This document shows, in pieces, positions 30,685 through 42,400 of a DNA stretch of 64,000 bases; the stretch's first letter is position 1; each line of letters opens with the position of its first letter. The position numbers and the translations under genes were made by a program. The notes below the pieces were generated by a model. It had not been told where the DNA came from and made no database searches. It saw only the letters and a program-made list of their open reading frames with translations. Location: NCBI GenBank assembly GCA_032718475.1, contig JAUCBJ010008640.1:1-64000 (forward strand), written 5' to 3'. Source of the DNA: Nemertoderma westbladi. Its lineage: Eukaryota > Xenacoelomorpha > Nemertodermatida > Nemertodermatidae.

Positions 30685-32133
30685 TTAGTCTTTCTTGCGC
30701 GGACGGCGTTTACGCAGTTTTTTAAAGCTAGCCAGAGTCCTTTTCTCTTTGGGGCGAGCCACTTTACGAGGAGGGCTATAACTCCTGGGTGAAGGGTGCA
30801 ATATGATTGCATCAGAAGGTATGGGATTGCGATCGGTATATCCGCCGGTCGAAGTACCGGGTTGATTGACATCAACGTCCGGGGAGAGGGGTCTAACGGC
30901 TTTGAGAGCTCGTTTCAAGACAGCCGCTCTTACGGGTCTTTTACGAGTGGTCTGAACGAGGGCCGTGGGTGGACCATAGGCAGTTAGAAACTTCCTTGGT
31001 TTAATGGTTCTTTCCAACTCGCGTTCGCGGGCTCGGTATTCGTAAGGCCGTCGATATACTTCCTGTAACTCAGGGTGTGAGTTAACAAACAATTCTCCAT
31101 AGTCCGGATCCTGACGGATATGATTGATTAAGTTATAGGAATGAAGGTCGCTAGGATTAACACTCCTGAGAAATTTGCGTACGAATTTGGTTGAAATACA
31201 TTCTCCGACGCGCTTCAGTAGCTCGTAACTTTATATGCGTGATTTCTGTTCAACCGAAGCGAATAGATAAGGATGTAACGCATAAACTCTTTCGTAAGCG
31301 CGTCCGGGATAATAGCGATGGCGCGAATCACAATATAAATCAGTGTTCGCTTCCCAAGCTCTGATGTAACGTAGTGTGATCATTTCATCTACGCTTTCCA
31401 AATCGTGATTAAAAGGGCAATCGAAACTGGCATGTCCCTTTAGTTGACAATGGTGACATTGAGTCATAAATTGAGGGCAAACCGCAAAAATGTGCAAATT
31501 ATTAAATCTGCAATACGCGCAATAAATTTCCATCGCCGGTTGTTCGTGGAAATAGGAACAGCGGACGTTTGTGTCCATGGGCGTAACATGGTCTCTCGAT
31601 GCGCATAACCGACAACGTTGCCGAGAAACATAGTTGGCATGGCGATAATCGTACGCAGTGAGACACTGTGGACTTTGATACCATTCTAGGATGTAATCGT
31701 TGTCGCTGTTCCGAGCGCGATAGGCTGAATCTCCTCAGATTCTAGACATATTGGTTCGTCTTCCCAGTCTGTTACGAATATAATTTTCGTGATCTATTCT
31801 CGGTTTATCGTTACGACGCCGCTGGGTATGATATTTAAATAGAACCATTTCCCTTTCGGTGTCTACATCGTCCGTATCATGTAAATCGATAGGATGGCCG
31901 GTAGTTAAGAAGTCCATATACGTACCATTACGATGCGTATAGCGAGCGGTTAATTTTCGATAGTCCAATTCACGCGTAAGTTGCTCTTGGGACATCGGCG
32001 GTTCGATATAACGACCATCGTCCTCCGTAATAGTCGGATCGGCTTCACCGCGTATCAAGCTATCCACAAACGCTTGTAAAGGTAGAGTATATCACTCTCT
32101 AATACCAAGGTCATCTTCTATCAATTCCGTCAT
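30685..32133 (-). pseudogene. BEL gene X: 3' zinc-knuckle ORF with three in-frame stops
   Basis: The minus strand from ATG at 32133 to TAA at 30685 is one frame of exactly 483 codons with no frameshift, but it contains stops at codon 14 (TGA, 32094-32092), codon 133 (TGA, 31737-31735) and codon 301 (TAA, 31233-31231). Continuous protein character across every stop shows it is one gene. A Cys/His-rich centre (codons about 170-240: CRLC, CAYC, and a canonical CX2CX4HX4C knuckle CHHCQLKGHASFDC) is followed by a basic C-terminus ending KKLRKRRPRKKD. No signal peptide or membrane segment is visible, so it is unlike an envelope gene. It may be a nucleic-acid-binding accessory protein. I do not recognise a family. 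Confidence 0.8.
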
Positions 32134-32170
32134 ATCTGCTATCTGAGTTTATTAATATTAGTATGAGTCA
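32134..32170 (-). promoter_or_regulatory. candidate splice acceptor before gene X
   Basis: On the minus strand CATACTAATATTAATAAAC precedes CAGATAGCAG, which ends two bases before the ATG. TACTAAT resembles a branch point and AGCAG an acceptor. This would let gene X be read from a spliced transcript, as retroviral downstream genes are. No matching donor has been proved. Confidence 0.35.
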
Positions 32171-33753
32171 ATATTTAGGCAAGCGGGCGTCGCTGCCTAC
32201 TAGTCTTTGACCCCGGACAGTGGGTTTCTCAGCGCCGATGTACCGTTGTCGCGGTGTTTGCGCCAACATGTAGCAACAGCACGACAACGACAATCGACAC
32301 AAGTCCCACCACTGTCCGTCCCAAAGGCTTGAATCCACTTGAGGTTATCTCGGTAGAGTTAGGGCTACTTTACAATTGCGATTAGCTACTGTAAACACAC
32401 TTTAGTAGTAACATTCACCTATAAACGCACAAATTCCATACAATCATTACTTACTGCACACATGCATGCCATTCGTCCGTTAGTCAGTGTCTTCCAGAAT
32501 GTCACGTTATTACTATGTATCCTTGGATACTAATAGTGCGTTATGTATACTCTTATGCTACGCAATGGGGTAAGCCTTTTATTGTTCCTTTAACTTGCTT
32601 CTAATTCTAGCGTGGGTGTTGCCATGGTGACATTATGGAAAACTAGCGGTAGAATTAGGGCAATTCTCATGTATACAGATCTGGGATGTTATTTAATAGT
32701 AATTCTTTAATTGTCAATCTTCTCTTTATGCCTGATTTTATAAATTTTATCGGCTATTGACTATATATTGGAGATTCTCGCACTCTAGTACACTCAATAT
32801 GAATCTCCGCTCCCATGATCTATTAATTACTGGAATTTCGGGAATGTTGTAAATTGCACAAAATGACAATTTATGAAATTCATTCGAATATGAATTTAAA
32901 TTTATTCCCGTGAATTTTATTATTTGATGTTAAAATTGACACAATTTGATTCCAGAGCAGGTCTGGGGACATAGGATCCTTAATTCTATGAAATTTGTCT
33001 TTTAAGAGTATCGGTAAGTGCTACGATATCTTAATCGACTAGAATTGTTAACGGATCTGAATTTTACAGATTTTAATAAATATTAAATTAATATTTAGGA
33101 TGGGCACCGATTTATTCCAGAACTTGTCTGGGGACGTTAACCACTGATTCTAGAATTTGTCTTTCAAGTATATCGGTGGGTGCCACGATATCTTAATCGA
33201 CTAGAATTACAGATGGTCAAAAGTTTAACAGATTTATTTGCGATTTACGCTACTGTTAGAGGGACATCACGCTACTATATGTATTATTTGTTATAAGATA
33301 GAAGAGCAATATCGCACGAAGCAATGTCAGTGTGAAGAGGCAAGTCGTTTCCAAGGTCTACCCAGAGCTTGGTTTAGCCGAGACACGAGGATCTGAACTT
33401 TGCATTCCTAATACTCTGCCTACCAATAATACTTAAATATAGTAGTGGCTTTATTGTACTTTTAAGAAGTACTGACATGTCATCTTACTATAGTCTCGCA
33501 TTTATAATATAATACGGACAGTAAGGAAAGAGAAATATAATTATTTCTTGCCGTCGCCCTAAATATATTATAAGTAATTAAATACGTAATAAACACTAAT
33601 ATATTGCACTAATTTACTAAATATTCTAAAAATAACCTTTTACTAAATAAAATTAAATAAAAACGATTATAATAACGTACATAATAACATTTACATATAA
33701 AAATGTAATAAAAACAGATAAAATAACATAGACATACACCCACTCCAGACGTA
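32171..33753 (-). other. non-coding region between integrase and gene X
   Basis: No ORF of interest. It includes a two-copy, ~160-bp tandem repeat (32947-33047 and 33112-33208) sharing TCTGGGGAC and ACGATATCTTAATCGACTAG. The rest is AT-rich. Confidence 0.6.
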
Positions 33754-35346
33754 CTACGTTGAAGAGCCCCTAGATGTTTGAGGTATTAGGGAGGTGGTCG
33801 TGGGAAGAGTGTCTTGTCTTCCATAGTTTCCGGAGAGTTCCCTGTCTCTTTCCAGCAAACATAAACGACCAACTGGGCGATTGAGTTGTTGCGTCTCAAA
33901 GATTATCCCGGGTTTCTTGAAGTTACGCCGCATTACGACGAGTTCTACTGAGCGCACTAGACCATCCTCCGAGATGTGCGTCTCGATGACACAACCGATC
34001 TGCCACCGTCTACGTGGGAGGTCCGGATCTACAATAAGGACCATGTCTCCGGCGCTGACATTTTCCTGCTGCGCAAACCACTTAGTTCGAAGTTGTAGCG
34101 TGGGCAGATAATGTTTCTCAAAATGGTCAGCGAAACGACGGGATAGCAACTGCATAAGCTGCCAAGTTCGACGACAGTATTCATCTCCATCGGCAATCTC
34201 GGATTGTGGGAGCATGGCTACAGGTTTCTTAAGTAGGAAGTGCGCGGGTGTTAGCGCTTCCAGGGAGTCGATACTCGATGAGACTGGCATAAGCGGTCTC
34301 TCGTTAAGATAGGCAGCGATTTCTTCCATTAACGTCCGTAGAAGTTCGTCGGTGAGATATGCGCGGCACGGCACTATAAAGTGAAATGCGGTCTTGACAC
34401 TTCGAATTAATCTCTCCCAACTTCCTCCCCACCAAGGGGCGTCGGCGGCGTTAAAGGTCCAGCTAGACGCCGTTATCCGTAGCTGATCGTCCACCTGTCT
34501 TTGATTCCAGTCCTTTACGTAAGCCTGAATTTCGTTGTTGGCACCAATGAAGTTCGTTCCCTTATCGGATCTCATCGTATTGCTAGTGCCGAAACGAGCG
34601 ATCTGTCGTCGTAAACATAAGACGAAGCTGTTAGTAGATAGATCGTTCACCATATCGAGATGGATAGCTCTACAAGTCATGCAGACAAAGATTACACACC
34701 ATCTCTTGATTATAGTTCTAGCACGATACACTTCAATAGGGCCAAATAAATCCACACCAGTATTAGTAAAGGGTGGTTCATAAAAGCTTACTCGTTCCCT
34801 AGGTAATTCTGCCTCTCGCTGTGTTAAAGGCCTACTGAATACTTTCCTACAAGGTATGCAGTTCCTAAGAACTTGATTCAGAGCTCTACGCGGTTTATGA
34901 AAATAATAGCGGGTTCGAATCTCGCTAAGAACTCGTTCTCTCCCAGCATGATACAGTTTACTGTGAACATCTACAATCATCTTGATTTGTACTTCAAGAT
35001 TACTAATGAGTATAGGGAATTTAGTATCAAAGGATAATGGAGCGTTGGTAAGTCTTCCTCCAACGTGTATTAACCCATCTATCATTGTGCTAGAGAAGCG
35101 ATCCCTTAAGCGCATCTGCGGATTTCTTAATAGCAGAAAATACCTATCGGAATCCTCATAGCATTGCAAGAGTCTCAGTAGCTGCTTATTAGTTTCTTCA
35201 TGCTCCTGGTAGCTGATCTTCTCCTTTAGAAACCGGTCTGATATCTTGTACTTAGGTAGATCTTTAATAACATGAACTTGCGCAGATGTTACCGGAGCAG
35301 GCACTTGCGTCCTTCTGGGCTCCTCTCTGATGACTCCGAGGCGCAC
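33754..35346 (-). CDS. BEL/Pao integrase ORF
   Basis: A 530-residue ORF. An N-terminal spacer (LLRLLQCYEDSDRYFLLL, DGLIHVGGRLTNAPLSF) is typical of the BEL pol region before integrase. The HHCC zinc finger follows (VHSKLYHAGRERVL near residue 122, NCIPCRK near 163), then the catalytic core: TGVDLFGPI (first Asp, about 198), RSDKGTNFIG (second Asp, about 260) and WWGGSWERLIRSVK (Glu, about 310). The C-terminal part has the usual RLCLLERDRELS-like tail. No ATG lies at the start; the first codon of the open frame is GTG at 35346, so translation as a separate protein is doubtful. It is out of frame with the Gag-Pol ORF, from which it is separated by 1.14 kb. Confidence 0.92.
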   Translation of the reverse strand: MRLGVIREEPRRTQVPAPVTSAQVHVIKDLPKYKISDRFLKEKISYQEHEETNKQLLRLLQCYEDSDRYFLLLRNPQMRLRDRFSSTMIDGLIHVGGRLTNAPLSFDTKFPILISNLEVQIKMIVDVHSKLYHAGRERVLSEIRTRYYFHKPRRALNQVLRNCIPCRKVFSRPLTQREAELPRERVSFYEPPFTNTGVDLFGPIEVYRARTIIKRWCVIFVCMTCRAIHLDMVNDLSTNSFVLCLRRQIARFGTSNTMRSDKGTNFIGANNEIQAYVKDWNQRQVDDQLRITASSWTFNAADAPWWGGSWERLIRSVKTAFHFIVPCRAYLTDELLRTLMEEIAAYLNERPLMPVSSSIDSLEALTPAHFLLKKPVAMLPQSEIADGDEYCRRTWQLMQLLSRRFADHFEKHYLPTLQLRTKWFAQQENVSAGDMVLIVDPDLPRRRWQIGCVIETHISEDGLVRSVELVVMRRNFKKPGIIFETQQLNRPVGRLCLLERDRELSGNYGRQDTLPTTTSLIPQTSRGSST

Positions 35347-36488
35347 CCATGAGGCGGACGCTGTCCCACCACCCTTGGGGCCAGTCCGACTCCGTTTTTA
35401 TCAGACTGGGCCGGAGGGTAGCCCGATGCTTCCCGGGTTCACTTTTCAATCCCCCGATCACACCGGCACAGCTCGTCGGTGTAGCCAGATGGTCGGCTAC
35501 TGTCAACTTACTGTGGCCTGACTGTACATTGAGCCAACTCAGAGAGTCAACCGGCAGGTGGACCAGTCGATAGCGATCGAGCATCAAGGTCGCCCTTGAG
35601 CCAAACCGACGGTCTTGTCCCAAGTGGGCTTGCGCTACCCAACATGGAATATTGACCGTTTTCACCCGCCTCGCCGGCAGTATTGAGGGGAAGTCGGTTC
35701 CACAAACAATACTGACTAGCTCGAAAGCTAGGAACAAGTAACCACTTACCAGTCACTGTACACGTGTACTCAACAGATGTTCACAAATCAAGTACACAAT
35801 GGTAAACACATAATCGGACACATACCATGCACACACAGAGGACATAATCGGGAAAGACCAAATCGGTGACAAAATCAGAGGGGACAAAATTGTATCGACT
35901 AATAAAAGAGTCGAGAGTACCTTATTTTGCCGTCAGGGCAAAATAACTTTGTGTGCACAAAGTATGTTGGGGCGCAGTAAAGATATGGTCCTACTAATAC
36001 CAGCGGCGTTGGGTCCAACCGGCAAGGGTTCCCATACTCACTCGCAGTGGCCACACATACAATCACATGTACTCACGCACCCACAGCAACAGAAAGCTCA
36101 TCTCAGACCCAAACACACCCCAAAGACCAATCAGCTGAACATGGAGACAATAACATATAGTATCAAAAAAACGGAACAGCTGACGGTCAATGGCACACAT
36201 CCAAGCCCCAAAGCAAGCTAACTGCCACTGGTCGCCCACATTCAGAACACAGTCCACACCACATAACACCACAAATCACGCCATGCCACCACCCCTACTG
36301 TGTACAGGACTGGCAGTACGGCAACAGGCCGACTAGACGGTACCACGGCACCATGTCAATTCATGGTTCGCTAGACACGAGGGCCTTCAGTAACTCCCTT
36401 GCACTATAGACCAATTTTTAACGTGCCCCCAGACCCTCACGAGTCCGCCGCCGCCTGTTAGTGACACCCCTATAGAGACCTCACCTCC
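35347..36488. other. 1.14-kb unexplained segment splitting pol
   Basis: It separates the end of the RNase H part (SSWNRLCKAITYLKRCFHHH, stop at 36489-36491) from the integrase frame, which in BEL/Pao elements are continuous. The left third is distinctly GC-richer than the element and is open for 157 codons on the minus strand (35264-35737, for example VNIPCWVAQAHLGQDRRFG), which I do not recognise. I could not find terminal inverted repeats or a target duplication. GTGAGG follows the Gag-Pol stop on the minus strand and several AG dinucleotides precede the integrase frame, so an intron or a nested insertion are both possible. Confidence 0.55.
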
Positions 36489-39400
36489 TTAGGCATCACT
36501 AGTGGTCTTCTTCCTGGAGTAATGATGGTGAAAACATCTCTTTAAGTATGTGATAGCTTTACAGAGACGATTCCAGGAACTGTAATGATGCAGTGCTCTC
36601 TGCAGCAGGGGTGAGATTCCTTGCGAGACGTCTGGTATCTCAGATTTCCAATCTTTATCTCTAATTTCCACAACAGATTTGTTTGTGGCGAGGGATTGTG
36701 GATCCGAAGTATCGTTCTCGGCAGTATGTAATACAGATAGGTCGATTGTCGGTTTAAATAACTTCGATTTACTTGTCCGAATTTTGGGTTTGACTTTCTC
36801 CGCTCCCTTGGCTTGTCTAATCTCAGCCGTAGTAAGGTGAGGAGGCCATTCATCCTCTTCCTTGCTCAAGAAGTCGGGTCCACCCAACCAATCAGGGGTA
36901 TCTATCAGTTCCTGTGGAGTTGCTCCTCTGGAGGCGATGTCAGCTGGGTTAATCGTACCAGGGCAATGTCTCCATTGATCTATCATTGTGCGACTAAGAA
37001 TAATGGCCACTCTGTTAGTAACAAAGACGCTGAACTGACAGACTTCATTCGTTATATATTCCAATACAAGTAAAGCGTCGGTCCAATAAACAGTTTTCTC
37101 CAGTGGATAATCGATCTGTTCTGTTACATTCCGGCCGATAGCTGTAGCGTATAATGCTGCTTTTAACTCCGCCCGAGGAACCTTAAGCTTGTTGTTAATC
37201 AATGCCTTAGAGGTAACCAAGGCAACTTTGATTCCATCCGGAGTTTCGACTCGCAGATATGCTACTATACCGATCCCCATATCGCTGGCATCTCCAAATA
37301 CATGGAGTTGATAGGAATACGTAGGGAGAACATGACCAAAATATGAACGGGAAATTATAAAGTTCTCGATGGCAGGTAGCGAATCCTCCCATTTCATCCA
37401 TTTCTTTAATAGTTCTCCCTTGAGTGGATCGTCCCACGAGTGGTTTTCCAGCCACATTTGTTGTACTAAACTCCGAGCAATCAATATAACTGGGCTAATA
37501 AATCCCAAGGGATCGAAATAAGTGCTCAGAATACTTAAACAAATCCGTTTGGTCCGAACTGGATTATCTCGCTGTTTTAACTGAAAAAACAGGATATCTC
37601 TTTCTGTGTCCCACTTCAAGCCAAGCGTCTTGGTTTCCGGAAGATCATCATGTATTAAGTCGAGATCTTTTGACCCCCGGTCTTCTACAGATATTGCTTC
37701 CAGAAACTCACGGGAGTTGCTGGTGAACTTCGTCAATCGAAATCCACCTCTTTTCAAACACTCAACCGTTCCTTTCGCGACATCAATGGCTTCCTTTACT
37801 GATGGAAGGGACTTTAAGTTGTCGTCCATGTATATGTCTCGTTTGATGTTATCTATCACCTCTTTGGAGAAGGCATCCCGGTTGTCATCCGCAGTGGTAC
37901 GGACCACTGAGCAGGCGTTTGAAGGGCTTGATATAATCCCAAAGGCCTGGATGGTCATCCAGTACTCTACCGGTTTCTGGTTGAGATCTCCTTCAGGCCA
38001 CCACAGGAATCTTAGGCTGTCTCTATCACGATCCAACGCCTTGACTTGTAGGAACATTCCTTCTATATCGGAGGCGAACGCGATGGAATATTGTCTTAAT
38101 CTCAACAGTATCCCCAACAAAGATTGGAGTAAATTGGGTCCTGGTAACAACTCGGAATTAAGGGATTGGCCCATATATAGGGCGGAGCCATCAAATACAA
38201 CCCGTACTTCATGGGGTTTACCGGGTTTGGGAACATAATGATGTGTTAGATAATAAGTCCTTTCAGTTATTGGAGTTCCTTCCGGTACTCGCTCCGCATA
38301 TCCCTTTGTGATAAATTTCTTCAACTGAGTTTGGTACATTTCCTTAGCTGAAGCGTTTGCCGTAAGACGTCGATGTAATTGATTGATTCTTTTCTCAGCC
38401 AAGGGTCTGTTATTTATAAATCTGGGTTCACGTTTTCGGAAGGGTAGTCCGATTTCATATCTACCTTGATCTTTTAAAAAACGTGTGGTTGTTTCCTGGA
38501 TTTGCTTGGCTCTTTCTTCTTCTATCGACAGGGCTTTGTCGTATGAATTGGGTTCTACCAATTCTTGGGTAAAGAATCGTACGGCGAGTTCGTCCCGAGT
38601 TCTAGCGTTGTAGCGCTCTACCTCGTCATTAAGTTCGTCATTATAAATAGTGGATTCCGTTGGGCGAATCAGTTGACATAGGTTCGTTTGGTTTTTCCAA
38701 GTTTGGTTTTCGGTAAGTAGGTCAATTGTGTTCTCTTCTTCGAAGAGTTGGTAGATGTCGTCATTATCCGAGGAGTATGGTGTTCCCTCAGTTAGTTCGT
38801 CCACCTCACTGCTTTCCTCTTCCCAATCACTTACCTGATATATTTGTTCGTGGGGCATTCTCTCTTCTAGAGTTCTACGGGAAGGGCCAGTAAAGTACCA
38901 ACCTACTCTAGTTCTTACCGCATAAGTTTGCAGTGGCTGTGGTTGAGCAGGCCGTTTCTCCAATGTCTCAAGCGCTTCGTGTGCGTTTTGGCCGATGAGT
39001 ATTTGCACTCCGGGATAATCTGTCTGGAATCGAGGTATCTTAAGATGTTGGATGCTCTCATCCTCGTCCCAATTATAAAGGTCTGCTTGGGTAGTAGCGA
39101 AGTTCTTTATAGCCACCATTTTTACTGACCTTACACCTTGTGTTCCTAACTTATCCTGGGGGGTGGACAACACACCTACATAGTAATCTGCCGTCAGGGT
39201 AGATTTCCAAACCTGCATAATTCCTGACATATTCAATTTAGTCCGGAACTTGGGTTGTCCAGCAAAGATATCTTCGGCTAGCTCTTGATCGATGAATGTT
39301 CCTGTGCTGCCTGAGTCAAGTAGGGCGTTCACTATGTAGCTTTTGTTAATACCGTGAACTCTTACCTGAACTACAGGAAATTCTCGGATTCCTACGTTGG

Positions 39401-42400
39401 AAGTTGGAGCTTTCCAAGATGATTGTTTGGTAAAAGTAGTAGGGGGAAACTCCTCGTTGATGTCCTTTTCGTAAGTAAGTGCTCGATACACCGTGGTGTT
39501 TATTAGATAACAGGATTCATTGGCGTCGGAGAATTCGTCAGTATAGAATCCTTCCATCTCAGACTCCTGATCAGTGTCGTTTACATCACTGAATTGGACA
39601 TGTAGTTCGGACTCACTTACCTGACTCGGCTTGTCTCGTTCGAACTCACTATGTAACAAGATGTGATGTTTCGCACCACACTTTTCACACTTTATGTCGG
39701 AGTAACAGGTTCGCCGTTGGTGTCCTGGTCTGAGGCAATTATAGCATAACCGCTTGTCCCACACAACTGTACGTCTGTCTACAAGGGATTTCTTTAGAAA
39801 TTCCGCACACGCACTCAAACGGTGGGTCCCGTCGCACAGCGCACAGTTAAGTTTTATGTTACTTACTTTACCTTGGGTAGTCTGATGCACTCTCGTTCTT
39901 TCTTCGGGCTTTCTTCCTCGCATTCTGCTAGGAGACTGAGGAGGAGTCTTAGTAACTTGTTCTCTCCTATTATTGGTTCGAGCTTTGTATTTACTTACGT
40001 CCTTGGAGGTTTTGTCAACATAATACGATCGGTCTGTATCTTTCCCGCTGTCCTCTTCTTGGGAAGCTTGGCTTTCGCCGTCGTCAGTGTAACACACCGG
40101 TGTTACTCTTCTCCTAGAAGTGGGTTTCTCACTTACCTTATTTTCCGATGTTTTCTCTCTGGACTGCTTGATGAGTTGTAGTTTGACTTCACCATCTAAG
40201 AAAGACATGAGATCAGCCATGGTAGGACTTCGTCGTTGTTGTTCATTCATGTACAACACTTTCTTGTCCCAGCGTGTGCATACTCCACCCTTTGGTAAAG
40301 TAGAGACTACGGCTCCAATAACCATGGAACTCTGGTATTCGTGCGACTTACCTAACCAGTCCAGTTGTCTACAGATCTCTTGAATTTCATCGGAAAACTC
40401 TATAATCCCACTACTAAGGAAGTGTCGGGGGGCTACTAATTTTGCATACAAATACTTAGCTATGTTATCCTTATTACCATACCTGATGTTTAATGTATCC
40501 CAAACTTGTCTTAATCCTTCTGGATGTCCAATAAACTTTAACGCCATTAACTTGGGAGGTCCTTCCAAACACTTGATGAGGAATCTAAGTTTCTCTCCGT
40601 TAGATAGTACAGAGTTCTGTATGCTATCTTTGTAATATTCGTTGAAAGGTAACCATTTCATTTCGTCTCCATTGAATTTGACGATCTCTCCCACTTTGAC
40701 CGCTTGGCGGGCTTCTGTTCTAGCCATCTGACGCGTAAAGCTTTCTTGGGCCATCGTGTTATTTAATATCGAATTATCGGCATATAAATTTCTCGGATCA
40801 TTATCAGGTCTATAGGGAATATCATTAATAACAGGTCTATAATCACCCTTAATAGGGTTTGTTATAGGAGTTTCAACTTCACTAGCAGTATAGATGCGTG
40901 TAGGCTCCACACCTTGCGCATGTAGTACTTCAGACCTAACAGGTTGACACAATGTTACAGGGGGTATTGGTATGCCCTTTTGGATATTAACTAATTTGTC
41001 GCGTTCTAGTGCGATACTTTGCTGCACCTCTTGCAACTCTGCTCTACCTTCCCTCACTGTTCCCTTAAGTTGGTGGACAGTCTCCTGCATCTGTCCCAGC
41101 AGGAGATTCATCCCCCGCCGTCCCTCTTCCACCCACTCAACCGCCGAAGCGGGAGTCGCCAACATAGTAGCGGGCTGACGCGGGACGACGGGAGACAAAT
41201 TATTGATTTCTCTCTCTGCTATCTGGACAGGGGTATTTGCATGGACTGTTCCACCGGGTACAGGCAGTGTAGTACTATGTAAAGGGAATTTAGAGTTAAG
41301 CTCTGGAAGTGTAGGGGTCTCTAGCACAGAAGTGACTTTGGGAACAACAGGCCTAATTATTTCAGGTTCATCGACTATAGTAGGGAGTCTTTTGACCTGG
41401 ATAAATTGTTCTATGGGTTCTGCACTACCTAAGTCTGTGCTAGTTAGCTGTCTTTTAACAGCTGGGGGCAAATCAGGCAATTTGCGACGGTAATATGTTT
41501 TTCTACGCCTACTTAGATGAGATCTATTTCCTCCGCCTTCAGGATCGGTAGTATCGCCTTCCTCCGAGGATGTGTATCCCTGGCGCTTGGGAGTAGATTT
41601 TCTCATCATCTGCATTTGATTAGCAGTAAACTGTTTATTTATACTGTCTTGTGTCTCTTGCAGATTTTCCAACTCCAGTTGGGTAGTCTGCTCAGATGCT
41701 CTCCTTTCTGCTTCTGCCACTGCCTTTGCTGCTTTTCTTTCTGCTTCTGCATCTGCCGCCGCTGCCTTTCTTTCTGCTTCTGCATCTGCCGCAGCCGCCG
41801 CCTTTGCTGCTTTTCTTTCTGCTTCTGCATCTGCCGCCGCTGCCTTTCTTTCTGCTTCTGCATCTGCCGCAGCCGCCGCCTTTGCTGCTTTTCTTTCTGC
41901 TTCTGCATCTGCCATAGCCGCCGCCTTTGCTGCCTTTCTTTCTGCTTCTGCATCTGCCATAGCCGCCGCCTTTTGTTCCTCTATCCTTCTTTTCTTTATT
42001 TGTTCTTCTCGGACTCTAGTGAGACGGAGTTTTTCATCACATTCAGCTTGGTTTGCAGCTAACATTTCGGCATCGATTGAGTCCAATACAAGCTTGGTTC
42101 CTTCACTATTAGGGGAAAGTCCAGACAGCCGTCTCCTCAACTCTTCGTCTCCTAGGAATCGCTGATAGTCGGACAAATAAATGTCGATAGCGTCTCTAGT
42201 TCGCGGTTTCTCGGCGGCCTCTTCGCTTTCCGCTTGAGGAAGGGTGACATCAGTTGGTTCTTCATAAGTTGATCTCTCAGCCAGCTGGGATTTCCACTGG
42301 GCCGTTTCCTGTACTTTGAGATCTACCCGATGTAGCCAAGTTTTAACAGCAACCTGCAGCGACGTGTCCTGTCTTCTTTTGGAAGTTTCCTCAAAGGCTG

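Noticed and set aside
41639-42062. Leucine/phenylalanine-rich and Gln/Arg-rich ORFs opposite or beside the Gag repeat
   Set aside because: Shadows of the in-frame Ala/Glu repeat of the Gag extension.
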